The notes beneath the pieces are model-generated. The model searched no databases and was not told the DNA's origin. It worked only from the letters and a program-made list of their open reading frames with translations. 64,000 bases of DNA from positions 62,001 to 126,000 of the forward strand of contig NZ_JAKFGM010000003.1 in assembly GCF_021502585.1 (NCBI RefSeq), in the 5' to 3' direction. A program made the translations under genes and the position numbers. This DNA comes from Sphingomonas cremea. Its GTDB lineage: Bacteria; Pseudomonadota; Alphaproteobacteria; Sphingomonadales; Sphingomonadaceae. Below, piece after piece: positions 1-7,438 of this stretch; the stretch's first letter is position 1; every line of letters begins with the position of its first letter.

Positions 1-1
1 T

Positions 2-538
2 GCCGGCCAATTGTCCGGAGGCTGGAAGCAGCGCCTCGCCCTTGCCGCCGCGGTGATGCACGATCCCAAGCTGCTACTGCTCGACGAGCCGACCGCCGGC
101 GTCGATCCGCAGGCGCGCCGCGACTTCTGGGACAGGATCCATGGCCTTGCCGACGAAGGCATGACGGTATTGGTTTCGACCCATTACATGGACGAGGCCG
201 AGCGCTGCCACGAGATCGCTTACATCTTCAACGGCCACCTCATCGCTCGCGGCACGGCCGATCAGGTGATCGCCGAAAGCCGGCTGGTCACGTTCGAGGC
301 AGAAGGTCCGCGCGCCGACCGGCTGGCCCGGGAACTTGCCGCCCGGCCGGGCGTCGAAATGGCCGCGCCCTTCGGCGAAGCGCTGCACGTCAGCGGCACC
401 GACCGCGCGGCATTGGAAGCCGCCATCCAATCCTATCGGCGCGAGCCCTATCGATGGACCGAGGTCCAGCCGACGCTTGAGGATGTGTTCATCAACCTGA
501 TGCGCGTCCACGCACCGGCGGAGGTCAAGGCGGCATGA
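2..538 (+). CDS. ABC transporter ATP-binding protein (C-terminal part, 5' end outside window)
   Basis: This is the C-terminal half of an ABC-type ATPase; the reading frame is open at the left edge, so the Walker A region lies outside. Visible motifs are the signature LSGGWKQR, the Walker B LLLLDEPTAGVDP and the switch histidine in VSTHYMDEAE. The GVDP and DEAERC contexts fit the drug/lipid exporter (CcmA/DrrA/YbhF-type) group. The stop codon overlaps the start of the permease at 535 (ATGATGA arrangement), so the two are translationally coupled and probably form one cytoplasmic-membrane exporter. The substrate cannot be read from sequence. Confidence 0.93.
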   Translation, partial: AGQLSGGWKQRLALAAAVMHDPKLLLLDEPTAGVDPQARRDFWDRIHGLADEGMTVLVSTHYMDEAERCHEIAYIFNGHLIARGTADQVIAESRLVTFEAEGPRADRLARELAARPGVEMAAPFGEALHVSGTDRAALEAAIQSYRREPYRWTEVQPTLEDVFINLMRVHAPAEVKAA

Positions 539-1668
539 TGGGCCTTTCCCTTTCGCGGATGATGGCCGTGCTGACGAAGGAGTTCACCCAGCTCGTCCGC
601 GACCGGCTGACCTATGCGATGATCATCGGCATCCCGATCGTCCAGCTGCTGCTGTTCGGCTATGCGATCAATACCGATCCCAAGCATTTGCCGACCGCGG
701 TCCTGGTCCAGGACCAGGGCCAATTCTCCCGCTCGATCCTCGGCTCGCTCCAGAACAGCGAATATTTCAGGATCGTCCACGTCGCCCGATCCCCGGCGGA
801 GATGGATAAGCTGATCGAGCGCGGCGCGGTGCAGTTCGCCATCACCATTCCCGGCGACTTCACCCGCCGGGTGGTCCGCCGCGACAAGCCCCAGATCCTG
901 GTGGAGGCCGATGCCTCCGATCCGGCCGCTACGGGAAGCGCCGTCGCGGCGCTTTCCTCGCTACCGATCGAGGGACTGAAGCACGACCTCAAGGGCCCGC
1001 TCGCATCGGCGGCGCCCGGGCCGCAACCGTTCGAGGTCGTCATCCAGCGCCGCTACAATCCGGAAAACATCACTTCCTACAACATCGTCCCCGGGCTGGT
1101 GGCGACGATCCTGACCATGACCCTGGTCATGATGACGTCGCTGGCGATGACTCGAGAGACCGAGCGCGGGACGATGGAAACCCTTCTGTCCACCCCCCTC
1201 CGGCCGATCGAGGTGATGGTCGGCAAGCTCACCCCCTTTGTGGTGGTCGGCATCATCCAGGCGGCCCTCATCATCAGCATGGCCAGGATATTGTTCGGCG
1301 TGCCGATGGCCGGCGGATGGGCGGCGCTCATCCTCGGCCTGTTCCTGTTCATCGTCGGCAGCCTCGCGCTCGGCTTCCTCGTCTCGACTGTGGCGCGCAA
1401 CCAGCTGCAGGCGATGCAGATGAGCTTCTTCTACTTCCTGCCCTCGATCCTCCTCAGCGGCTTCCTCTTCCCCTTCCGCGGAATGCCGGAATGGGCGCAG
1501 TGGCTCGGCACCATCCTGCCGGTCACCCACATGCTCCGCGTGGTGAGGGGGGCGATGCTGAAGGGCGTAGGCCTCGCCGAAGCGGCACCAAGCCTGGGGG
1601 CGCTGGCGCTGTTTGTGGTGATCGTCGCTGGGTTGGCGGTGAAGCAGTACCGGACGACCTTGGATTGA
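535..1668 (+). CDS. ABC-2 type transporter permease
   Basis: This 377-aa membrane protein has the ABC-2 permease layout of the YhhJ/YbhS-like group: one N-terminal membrane segment (about residues 24-45), a large extracytoplasmic domain (about 50-180), then five hydrophobic segments. After the second segment comes the conserved MTRETERGTMETLLSTPL-like stretch typical of this family. It overlaps the ATPase gene by 4 bp and is its membrane partner. The usual third component, a membrane-fusion protein, would lie upstream outside the window. Export of lipids, drugs or dyes is an inference from the family. Confidence 0.92.
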   Translation: MMGLSLSRMMAVLTKEFTQLVRDRLTYAMIIGIPIVQLLLFGYAINTDPKHLPTAVLVQDQGQFSRSILGSLQNSEYFRIVHVARSPAEMDKLIERGAVQFAITIPGDFTRRVVRRDKPQILVEADASDPAATGSAVAALSSLPIEGLKHDLKGPLASAAPGPQPFEVVIQRRYNPENITSYNIVPGLVATILTMTLVMMTSLAMTRETERGTMETLLSTPLRPIEVMVGKLTPFVVVGIIQAALIISMARILFGVPMAGGWAALILGLFLFIVGSLALGFLVSTVARNQLQAMQMSFFYFLPSILLSGFLFPFRGMPEWAQWLGTILPVTHMLRVVRGAMLKGVGLAEAAPSLGALALFVVIVAGLAVKQYRTTLD

Positions 1669-1746
1669 GCATAAGCCGCCGAGCGTAACGAGAGCGGAGC
1701 GAAGCGAGCGTCGTTACGCGAGAGACGGCGCATGCCGGCCAGCCTG

Positions 1747-1767
1747 CCCCCGGACTTGATCCGGGGG
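1747..1767. repeat. GC-rich palindromic intergenic repeat, copy 1
   Basis: The arms CCCCCGGA and TCCGGGGG flank a short CTTGA centre. A nearly identical element lies at 6957-6976. Such CCCCGGATCAAGTCCGGGG-type palindromes are scattered through intergenic DNA of many alphaproteobacteria. Here it sits in the 174-bp gap between the ABC exporter and the DUF378 gene and could end transcription from either side, though it has no T-run. Confidence 0.6.
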
Positions 1768-1842
1768 ACAGGACTGACGTCACGAAGTGAGTAGCAGCCA
1801 TGCGGAAGCATGGCGAGAACGAACGCGAGTGACGCCCGCCCC

Positions 1843-2046
1843 CTAAGCCTGCTTCCCAGAAACCAGCGGAATGATCTGATAAACAGCCGACAGCCCGACC
1901 AGCCCGTAGACGATCCGCGACAGTGGCGACATGTCGCCGAACAGGGTCGCGACCAGGTCGAAGTTGGCCAACCCGACCAGCCCCCAATTAAGCCCGCCGA
2001 CGATCAGCAGCACCTGCGTCAATATGTTGAGTGCGCGCATTTCCAT
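1843..2046 (-). CDS. DUF378 small membrane protein
   Basis: This 67-aa protein has two hydrophobic segments (about residues 6-27 and 43-62) and the DUF378 hallmark GGLNWGLVGL followed by F-D-L-V. The family (YuzA-like) is a two-helix inner-membrane protein of unknown function. The gene lies downstream of the LOV-HTH regulator on the same strand with 114 bp between them, so co-regulation by light is possible but unproven. Start chosen at ATG 2046; AGGAG-like purines precede it. Confidence 0.85.
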   Translation of the reverse strand: MEMRALNILTQVLLIVGGLNWGLVGLANFDLVATLFGDMSPLSRIVYGLVGLSAVYQIIPLVSGKQA

Positions 2047-2062
2047 AACTCCTGTGAAGGGC

Positions 2063-2100
2063 GGTTACGCCGGTCGGGGGAGATCGCGACCAGCGTAACC
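2063..2100. other. Long imperfect hairpin between LOV-HTH and DUF378 genes
   Basis: GGTTACGC (2063-2070) pairs with GCGTAACC (2093-2100), and GGTCG (2072-2076) pairs with CGACC (2087-2091), with one mismatch between the two helices. No T-run follows on the minus strand, so it does not look like a classical terminator. It lies in the leader of the DUF378 gene and could be a regulatory RNA structure or an operator. Confidence 0.4.
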
Positions 2101-2160
2101 TTAGGGACGCATATGTCGGCTTTGGTGGCAGTCGCTCCAATACGGCCTTTGTGCCGTACT

Positions 2161-2766
2161 CTAGAGCCCGCCTTCTACCGCGACGCGGATCGCGTCCGCG
2201 GAGCTTTGCACGCCGAGCCGCTCGATCAGCAGGGCGCGATGCATCTTCACCGTCTTTTCGGAAATCCCCAGCCGGTGGGCGATCTGCTTGTTGAGATAGC
2301 CCCTGCTCATCGCCTGCAGCACCTGCCGCTGGCGCGATGGCAGGGCCGCGACCTTCGCGGCGGCGGACGCCCGCTGGCCGGCCAGCATGATATCGCTGTC
2401 GCCCAGGTCGACTTGGGAGCCCAGGAAATATTGCAACTCGCCTTCGTCATCGAACAGCGGAGTGATCATTACCCCGTTGCGGAACGGCGACCCGTCCTTG
2501 CGATAGTTGATGATCTCGACCAGCACCGGCTTGCGCCCGGCGATCCCGCTGCGGATGCGATCGCTGACCCACGGCTCCGTCCGCGCGCCAGTCAGGAATC
2601 GGCAATTGCGCCCCACGATTTCGGCCTCGGCATAGCCGGTCAGGGCGCAGAATGCGGGATTGACGGCTTCCAGCGGATTGTCAGGACGGCGCGGATTGCT
2701 GACCACCGTCGCGATCGGGCTAATGCCGATGCTGTCGATGACCTGCCGCTGGCTGATGCCATTCAT
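2161..2766 (-). CDS. LOV-domain HTH transcriptional regulator (EL222-like blue-light sensor)
   Basis: This 201-aa protein has a PAS/LOV domain (about residues 13-122) and a C-terminal LuxR/GerE helix-turn-helix (about 142-190). The LOV signature GRNCRFL is intact at 52-58, and Cys55 is the residue that forms the flavin adduct in blue light; the flavin-contacting NYRKDG is at 87-92. This LOV-HTH architecture is that of EL222 from Erythrobacter litoralis, which dimerises and binds DNA when lit. Its targets are unknown, but the DUF378 gene lies immediately downstream on the same strand. Confidence 0.9.
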   Translation of the reverse strand: MNGISQRQVIDSIGISPIATVVSNPRRPDNPLEAVNPAFCALTGYAEAEIVGRNCRFLTGARTEPWVSDRIRSGIAGRKPVLVEIINYRKDGSPFRNGVMITPLFDDEGELQYFLGSQVDLGDSDIMLAGQRASAAAKVAALPSRQRQVLQAMSRGYLNKQIAHRLGISEKTVKMHRALLIERLGVQSSADAIRVAVEGGL

Positions 2767-2891
2767 GCGGGCATCATAGTCTCGGCGATGGCGACGGGCC
2801 AGCGCCGAAGAGCTGGCGCATGGTCACCGGAACACGCTTGCTCCCTTCCCCACTTCCCGCCAAGCTGAACGCGCCGGAGTAAGGGGGGTAT

Positions 2892-5543
2892 ATGCGTCTC
2901 GGGTGGCAGGAAATTCGGCGGCGAGCGAAGGACTTTTCCGTCCGATGGAAAGACGCCCACTACGAAAAGGGCGAAACACAGACTTTTTACAATGAATTCT
3001 TTCAGATCTTCGGGATCGACCGGAAACGCGTCGCCATCTTCGAACGCAAGATCGAGTTGATCGAAGCAGGCAAGCGCGGCTTCATCGACCTCTTCTGGCC
3101 GAGCGTCCTGCTGGTTGAGCAGAAAAGCGCCGGCAAGGACCTGTTCAAGGCCGGTCAGCAAGCCGACGACTACGTGCTCGGTCTGCGCGATCGGGACATA
3201 CCGCGATACGTGCTGGTCTGCGATTTTCAGCGCTTCCGTCTGCGCCATCTCGAGACCGGCAAGGAAGTCAGCTTCACCCTGCCGGAGCTGCATAAGAACG
3301 TCGACGAATTCGGCTTCATGCTCGGAGTCGAACGCCGCACCTACGGGCGCCAGGCCGCAGTCAACATCAAGGCGGCCGAGTTGCTCGGCACACTGCACGA
3401 TGCGCTGGAGGCCAAGGGCTATCGCGGCGGCGATCTCGAAAAGCTCATGGTCCGGCTGCTCTTCTGCCTGTTCGCCGACGACACCGGCATCTTCGAGAGC
3501 AAGGACGACTTCCTCTACCTGATTGAGGAGCGCACCGACGTCGACGGCGGCAACGTCGGCTCGGTCCTCAACGACCTGTTCGAAATCCTTGATACGCCGC
3601 CCGACGAACGACAACAGGGCGACGACCCGGAATTCGACAAATTCCCCTACGTGAACGGCAAGCTGTTCTCGGGCCATTTGCGGCGTGCCGTGTTCGACGC
3701 CGAAATGCGCGACGATCTACTCGCCGCCGCCAAGTTTGACTGGGGCAAAGTCAGCCCGGCCATCTTCGGCTCACTGTTCCAATCGGTGATGGATAAGGAG
3801 GAGCGCCGCAAGAAGGGCGCTCATTACACGACTGAGCCGAACATCATGAAGCTTATCGGCCCGCTGTTCCTCGACGAGCTGCGAGCCGAGTTCGAGCACC
3901 TGAAGCAGCGTCGTGACGGCGGAAAGCGCGCTGCACTCCTTGCCTTTCAAGAGAAGCTCGGCCGACTTCAATTCTTCGACCCGGCCTGCGGCTGTGGCAA
4001 CTTCCTGGTTGTCACCTACCGCGAACTTCGCCGGCTCGAACAGGAAGCGCTTGAGCTTGTGTTCGATCCGAACTCGCCGATGCTCTACGAGGTGGAAGCA
4101 CTATCGGTCCTCAGGTTGGACCATTTCCATGGCATCGAGCTGGAGGAATTTCCTGCCCACATCGCCGAAGTGGCGATGTGGATGACCGAGCATCTTGCCA
4201 ACATCGAGCTGGGCCGCACCTTCGGCAAAGTATTCGCCGACATCCCGCTACGGGACAGCGCGCACATCGTTCACGGCGATGCGCTCGAAATCAATTGGAA
4301 CGACGTGCTGCCGCATGAGGATTGTTTCGCCGTTATGGGCAATCCGCCATTCGCGGGAAAAAAGGAGCAGTCTGCGAGGCAAAAGGATCAGGTTCGGCGT
4401 ATATTCGAGAATTCAAAGGGGTCTGGCGAGCTCGACTTCGTTGCTTGCTGGTTCGCTCTGGCCGCGCACTACATAGGCGGTTCGCAATGCAGAACAGCCC
4501 TCGTTGCGACGAACTCGATAACACAAGGCGAGCAGGTCGCTCCCCTATGGACCGAACTTTTGCGGCTAAGTGACTTCCGCATCCTGTTCGCCCATCGAAC
4601 TTTTGAATGGGGGAGCGACGCTCGAGGCAAAGCCCATGTCCATGTCATCGTTATTGGATTTGACCGGTCTGAAAGACCCATAACGAAGCGACTGTTTGAA
4701 TACGAAAACCAAAAGGGCGAGCCTCTCCAAAGCGAGGCTGAAAATATCAATCCTTATCTGGTCGACGGCTCGAACCTGCTCATCAAGAAGGAGAGCAGGC
4801 CCTTAAGTCCTAGACAGGAAATCTCGAAGGGTAGCGAAGCAACTGACTGGGGACATCTCACACTTTCCAAGCGTGAGGCAGATGAACTTCGAGGCAAGTC
4901 AACGATCAATCCAGATTGGATAAGGCCCTTCTGGGGTGGAGACGAATACATAAACGGAGAAGAGCGATTCTGTTTATGGCTGGCTAACGCCAATCCGAAT
5001 GAGCTCCGCCAGTCGCCTGAAATTAGGGATCGGCTTGATGCCGTCCAATTGGAAAGGGCGAAAAGCCCGAAGCCCCGCACAAGAGATTTAGCTAAATACC
5101 CATATGCGTTCGGTGAAATTCGCCAACCGTCTGAGCCGTATTTGCTGATACCGAAAGTATCATCACAGCGTCGCGAATATGTGCCGATCGGTATCGTTGA
5201 TGCGGCAGTTGTTGTCAGCGGTAGCGCTCAATTCATTGAAGGGCCGTCTCTTTTCACGGTGGGCGTAGTGACGTCGGCAATGCACATGGCTTGGATGCGA
5301 ACCGTTGGAGGCCGAACTAAGAGCGATTTTCAGTACACGACGACGATGGTCTACAATACTTTCCCTTGGCCCGAAGCCAACGACAAGCAAAAGGCTGAAA
5401 TCGAATCACTCACGAAGGCAGTCCTCGACGCCCGTGAAGCTTGGCCGACCTCCAGCTTGGCTGACCTCTATGACCCCGACATCATGCCCGCCAATTTGCG
5501 CAAGGCGCACGCCGCGCTCGATGCGGCGGTGGACCAGCTCTAA
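2892..5543 (+). CDS. MmeI-like type IIL restriction-modification protein, C-terminally truncated by an in-frame TAA
   Basis: This 883-aa protein follows the MmeI plan, a single chain that both methylates and cuts DNA. The N-terminal nuclease motif is D66-x9-E76-Q-K78. The SAM-binding motif I is DPACGCGNF (363-371) and the amino-methyltransferase motif IV is NPPF (484-487). A target-recognition region follows (roughly 600-850). DNA from about 4350 to 5450 is visibly AT-richer than its surroundings, suggesting acquired DNA. The reading frame continues for 49 codons beyond the TAA at 5541-5543, with sequence that matches the usual family C-terminus, so this allele carries a nonsense mutation. 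Activity of the shortened protein cannot be judged from sequence. Confidence 0.88.
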   Translation: MRLGWQEIRRRAKDFSVRWKDAHYEKGETQTFYNEFFQIFGIDRKRVAIFERKIELIEAGKRGFIDLFWPSVLLVEQKSAGKDLFKAGQQADDYVLGLRDRDIPRYVLVCDFQRFRLRHLETGKEVSFTLPELHKNVDEFGFMLGVERRTYGRQAAVNIKAAELLGTLHDALEAKGYRGGDLEKLMVRLLFCLFADDTGIFESKDDFLYLIEERTDVDGGNVGSVLNDLFEILDTPPDERQQGDDPEFDKFPYVNGKLFSGHLRRAVFDAEMRDDLLAAAKFDWGKVSPAIFGSLFQSVMDKEERRKKGAHYTTEPNIMKLIGPLFLDELRAEFEHLKQRRDGGKRAALLAFQEKLGRLQFFDPACGCGNFLVVTYRELRRLEQEALELVFDPNSPMLYEVEALSVLRLDHFHGIELEEFPAHIAEVAMWMTEHLANIELGRTFGKVFADIPLRDSAHIVHGDALEINWNDVLPHEDCFAVMGNPPFAGKKEQSARQKDQVRRIFENSKGSGELDFVACWFALAAHYIGGSQCRTALVATNSITQGEQVAPLWTELLRLSDFRILFAHRTFEWGSDARGKAHVHVIVIGFDRSERPITKRLFEYENQKGEPLQSEAENINPYLVDGSNLLIKKESRPLSPRQEISKGSEATDWGHLTLSKREADELRGKSTINPDWIRPFWGGDEYINGEERFCLWLANANPNELRQSPEIRDRLDAVQLERAKSPKPRTRDLAKYPYAFGEIRQPSEPYLLIPKVSSQRREYVPIGIVDAAVVVSGSAQFIEGPSLFTVGVVTSAMHMAWMRTVGGRTKSDFQYTTTMVYNTFPWPEANDKQKAEIESLTKAVLDAREAWPTSSLADLYDPDIMPANLRKAHAALDAAVDQL

Positions 5544-5693
5544 CGCAAGAAGCCGTTCGACAGTGACCGCGACCGTGTAGAACATTTGTTCGGCCTCTAT
5601 GAAAAGCTGGTGAACCCGCTGGAAGCCGACGCCGAGCGCCAGATCAAACGCGTCGCCCGTCGCACCAGAAGGAAAGAGGCCGTCAGGAACTAG
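5544..5693 (+). pseudogene. Severed C-terminal tail of the MmeI-like gene
   Basis: These 49 codons, in the same frame directly after the TAA and ending at TAG 5691-5693, read RKKPFDSDRDRVEHLFGLYE and onward. MmeI-like proteins normally end with a run of the form AVD-x-xY-x-RKxF-x-SD-x-ERV-x-x-LF-x-xY-x-xL. The TAA therefore sits where a tyrosine codon (TAC/TAT) is expected. No start codon or ribosome-binding site precedes the tail, so it is not an independent gene. Confidence 0.8.
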
Positions 5694-5713
5694 TTGACGT
5701 AGGTCGAGTGCCG

Positions 5714-6175
5714 TCAGGCGACGGCTCGTTCGCGCCTTTTATGACCGGCCCTTTTGCCCAATTTGCCGGTACCCGGCATCCGGCGGATTTCCTTGAGTAC
5801 CTCAATCGCCTTCGGCTGCCTTGAAAGTATCTCGATCAATCCGACTGCGGCATCGCTAGGCGGCGCCTTGCCGCTTTCATATTTTTGGAAGGCACGCTTG
5901 CCGCCGCCGATGATCTCGCCCGCCTCTTCCTGCGTCAGGCCCAGCGATTTGCGCACCTCCCGCACATGCGCGGCATAGGCAGCGCGAAGCTCAAGAAAGA
6001 CCTCGTCCGCCTCCGCCAGGTCGAGGCCACTATGGACTGCATCGCCATCGTCGTCCGGATACCAACCCGGCAGCGCCACTTCGCGCGCCATCGACCCATA
6101 TTCGACCGTGAACGGCCGGATGTCCCGCTTCAGCGACTTTCCGGTCACCGGATGGATTCGTGTTTCAGCCATCAT
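5714..6175 (-). CDS. mqsA: MqsA-family antitoxin (Xre-type HTH)
   Basis: This 153-aa antitoxin has a C-terminal helix-turn-helix (about residues 73-125) containing LTQEEAGEIIGGGKRAF and YESGKAPPS, typical of MqsA-family antitoxins. The N-terminal part has no cysteines, so the zinc-binding domain of E. coli MqsA is absent; a form with an IHPxTG start is common in alphaproteobacteria. Its start lies inside the 3' end of the toxin gene (11-bp overlap). The order toxin then antitoxin is that of mqsRA. It is expected to neutralise MqsR and repress the pair. Confidence 0.85.
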   Translation of the reverse strand: MMAETRIHPVTGKSLKRDIRPFTVEYGSMAREVALPGWYPDDDGDAVHSGLDLAEADEVFLELRAAYAAHVREVRKSLGLTQEEAGEIIGGGKRAFQKYESGKAPPSDAAVGLIEILSRQPKAIEVLKEIRRMPGTGKLGKRAGHKRRERAVA

Positions 6176-6488
6176 GCGCTTCCTTGAATGACACCAGCAT
6201 CACGTCGATCAGCGTCTCGCCGGCGAACTTCAGGTAGAGATAAAATTCTCCCTGCTGGCTTTTATACGTGTCGTGCCAACAGCGGTGATTGGGCGGATTG
6301 TGCTGGGTCTCCGATTTAACGAAATCCGATCGACTTAATGCCTGCACTGCCTCCACCACATCCTCACGCCCAAAGCCGATTGCCGTGGCCGACCGAATGG
6401 CGGAAGTCGTCATCTCCAGCGTTTCGACCGAGGCGAACTTGGCCTGCACCGCCACGAGATCATGGTGAGCCCGACGCTTTACTGTCAT
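6165..6488 (-). CDS. mqsR: MqsR-family toxin (RNA interferase)
   Basis: This 107-aa protein fits the MqsR family (about 98-110 aa): an N-terminal Y/H-DL helix, a central AxxLGFxR-like stretch (AIGFGRED), then RSDFVKSET, the aromatic WHDTY, and the C-terminal VSFKEA. MqsR cleaves mRNA, in E. coli at GCU. It is coupled to the antitoxin gene by an 11-bp overlap. A small palindrome just upstream (6498-6508) is a likely antitoxin-binding site. Its position beside the restriction-modification gene suggests a defence or stabilisation islet. Confidence 0.85.
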   Translation of the reverse strand: MTVKRRAHHDLVAVQAKFASVETLEMTTSAIRSATAIGFGREDVVEAVQALSRSDFVKSETQHNPPNHRCWHDTYKSQQGEFYLYLKFAGETLIDVMLVSFKEAHDG

Positions 6489-6497
6489 GCGAAATAC

Positions 6498-6508
6498 ACC
6501 TTAAAGGT
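6498..6508. promoter_or_regulatory. Candidate MqsA operator upstream of mqsR
   Basis: ACCTT-A-AAGGT is a perfect inverted repeat ending 10 bp before the mqsR start codon. Read as ACCT-N3-AGGT it matches the inner part of the known E. coli MqsA site, AACCT-N2-4-AGGTT. Its position at the start of the toxin-antitoxin operon fits autorepression. The family analogy is an inference. Confidence 0.5.
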
Positions 6509-6686
6509 CATTTCGTCAAGGACGGACGCCCTTGCGCCGAGCGAGCGGAACTTAGCCCCAAATTCCAAATGGTCGAGGGGCTACAAACATCTGTCCTACA
6601 CGCCAGAAATCTGTTTCAAGCTGCTCGATGCGCGACTGGCACACCTTGAACATAAACAGCCCTGCCCCGCTCACGCGCGAGCCAGT

Positions 6687-6749
6687 GTGAACATCGTGAA
6701 CATTCGCTCTTCCGGGATTCAGCGCGACACCATCAACTTCATCAACTTC
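6687..6749. repeat. Two pairs of tandem 9-mers
   Basis: GTGAACATC is followed directly by GTGAACATT (6687-6704). After 27 bp comes an exact tandem ATCAACTTC (6732-6749). A related exact tandem, TAAGTTCAC, occurs at 50506-50523, whose reverse complement GTGAACTTA resembles the first pair. They look like members of one intergenic repeat family; the function is unknown. Confidence 0.5.
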
Positions 6750-6843
6750 GCTCTGAGCGTCACGCGCGAATGGAGGGTTAAGTTAGTGAACTTCCAGGCC
6801 TCGCTCCCAGTCGACCGAGTCAACTTAGCTTTTCAACCAACAG

Positions 6844-6871
6844 TTGAATTACCGCCACTATCTGCTAATGG
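6844..6871 (+). promoter_or_regulatory. Weak candidate promoter for rplK-rplA
   Basis: TTGAAT (6844-6849) and TAATGG (6866-6871) are 16 bp apart, about 130 bp before rplK. The match to the sigma-70 consensus is modest. It is the best pair I find in a gap that must contain the rplKA promoter. Confidence 0.25.
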
Positions 6872-6956
6872 CGCGCCCTTCCAAAGCATTAGCGTTGGAT
6901 TGCGGGAGGCGACCCTAGGGACGCCGTCTGGACCGCTAAACTTGAACGGCACGTGT

Positions 6957-6976
6957 CCCCCGGACCTGATCCGGGG
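6957..6976. repeat. GC-rich palindromic intergenic repeat, copy 2
   Basis: CCCCCGGA-CC-TGATCCGGGG is nearly identical to the element at 1747-1767. It lies 26 bp before the rplK start, in the expected 5' leader, where the hairpin could affect translation or mRNA stability. Confidence 0.55.
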
Positions 6977-7002
6977 TGCCCGTCCACTACAGAGTGAGAA
7001 AA

Positions 7003-7434
7003 ATGGCTAAGAAAATCACGGGCTATATCAAGCTCCAGGTGCCGGCCGGCACCGCCAATCCCTCCCCGCCGATCGGCCCTGCCCTGGGTCAGCGCGGCGT
7101 CAACATCATGGAATTCTGCAAGGCGTTCAACGCCGCGACGCAGGAACTGGAAAAGGGCGCTCCGATCCCGACGGTCATCACCGTCTATGCCGATCGCAGC
7201 TTCTCCTTCACCACCAAGACCCCGCCGGCGAGCTTCCTTCTGAAGAAGGCGGCGAAGCTGAAGTCGGGCTCGAAGGAGCCGGGCAAGGTTTCGGCGGGCA
7301 CCATCAAGCGTTCGCAGGTCGCCGAGATCGCGACCGCGAAGATGAAGGACCTCAACGCCAACGATCTTGAGGCCGCTACGAAGATCATCGAAGGCTCCGC
7401 TCGCGCGATGGGCCTCCAGGTTGTGGAGGGTTAA
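7003..7434 (+). CDS. rplK: 50S ribosomal protein L11
   Basis: This is 143-aa L11, part of the GTPase-associated centre on 23S rRNA. It shows the proline-rich [20 protein letters not shown] motif of the N-terminal domain and the C-terminal RNA-binding ending. ATG 7003 gives the usual [20 protein letters not shown] N-terminus; an in-frame GTG 27 bp upstream would add unconserved residues. rplA follows after 4 bp. The usual upstream partner nusG is missing. Confidence 0.98.
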   Translation: MAKKITGYIKLQVPAGTANPSPPIGPALGQRGVNIMEFCKAFNAATQELEKGAPIPTVITVYADRSFSFTTKTPPASFLLKKAAKLKSGSKEPGKVSAGTIKRSQVAEIATAKMKDLNANDLEAATKIIEGSARAMGLQVVEG

Positions 7435-7438
7435 GACC

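Larger units (their letters stand above)
6489..7002. other. 514-bp gap between mqsR and rplK
   Basis: I see no credible gene here. The gap holds the putative MqsA operator (6498-6508), 9-bp direct repeats (6687-6704 and 6732-6749), an inverted repeat TTCAAC-N5-GTTGAA (6832-6848), a weak promoter-like pair (6844-6871) and a GC-rich palindrome (6957-6976). An open frame crosses it on the plus strand but has no recognisable domain and reads like translated intergenic DNA. secE and nusG, which precede rplK in most bacteria, are absent. Confidence 0.6.

Noticed and set aside
1810-2868. 352-aa plus-strand open frame
   Set aside because: It is antisense to the DUF378 and LOV-HTH genes, whose domains are unmistakable.
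2763-3677. 304-aa minus-strand open frame
   Set aside because: It is antisense to the MmeI-like nuclease region and has the charged low-complexity look of a shadow frame.
6462-7010. 182-aa plus-strand open frame in the mqsR-rplK gap
   Set aside because: It overlaps the end of mqsR in antisense, includes repeats and the palindrome, runs into rplK and has no recognisable domain or ribosome-binding site.
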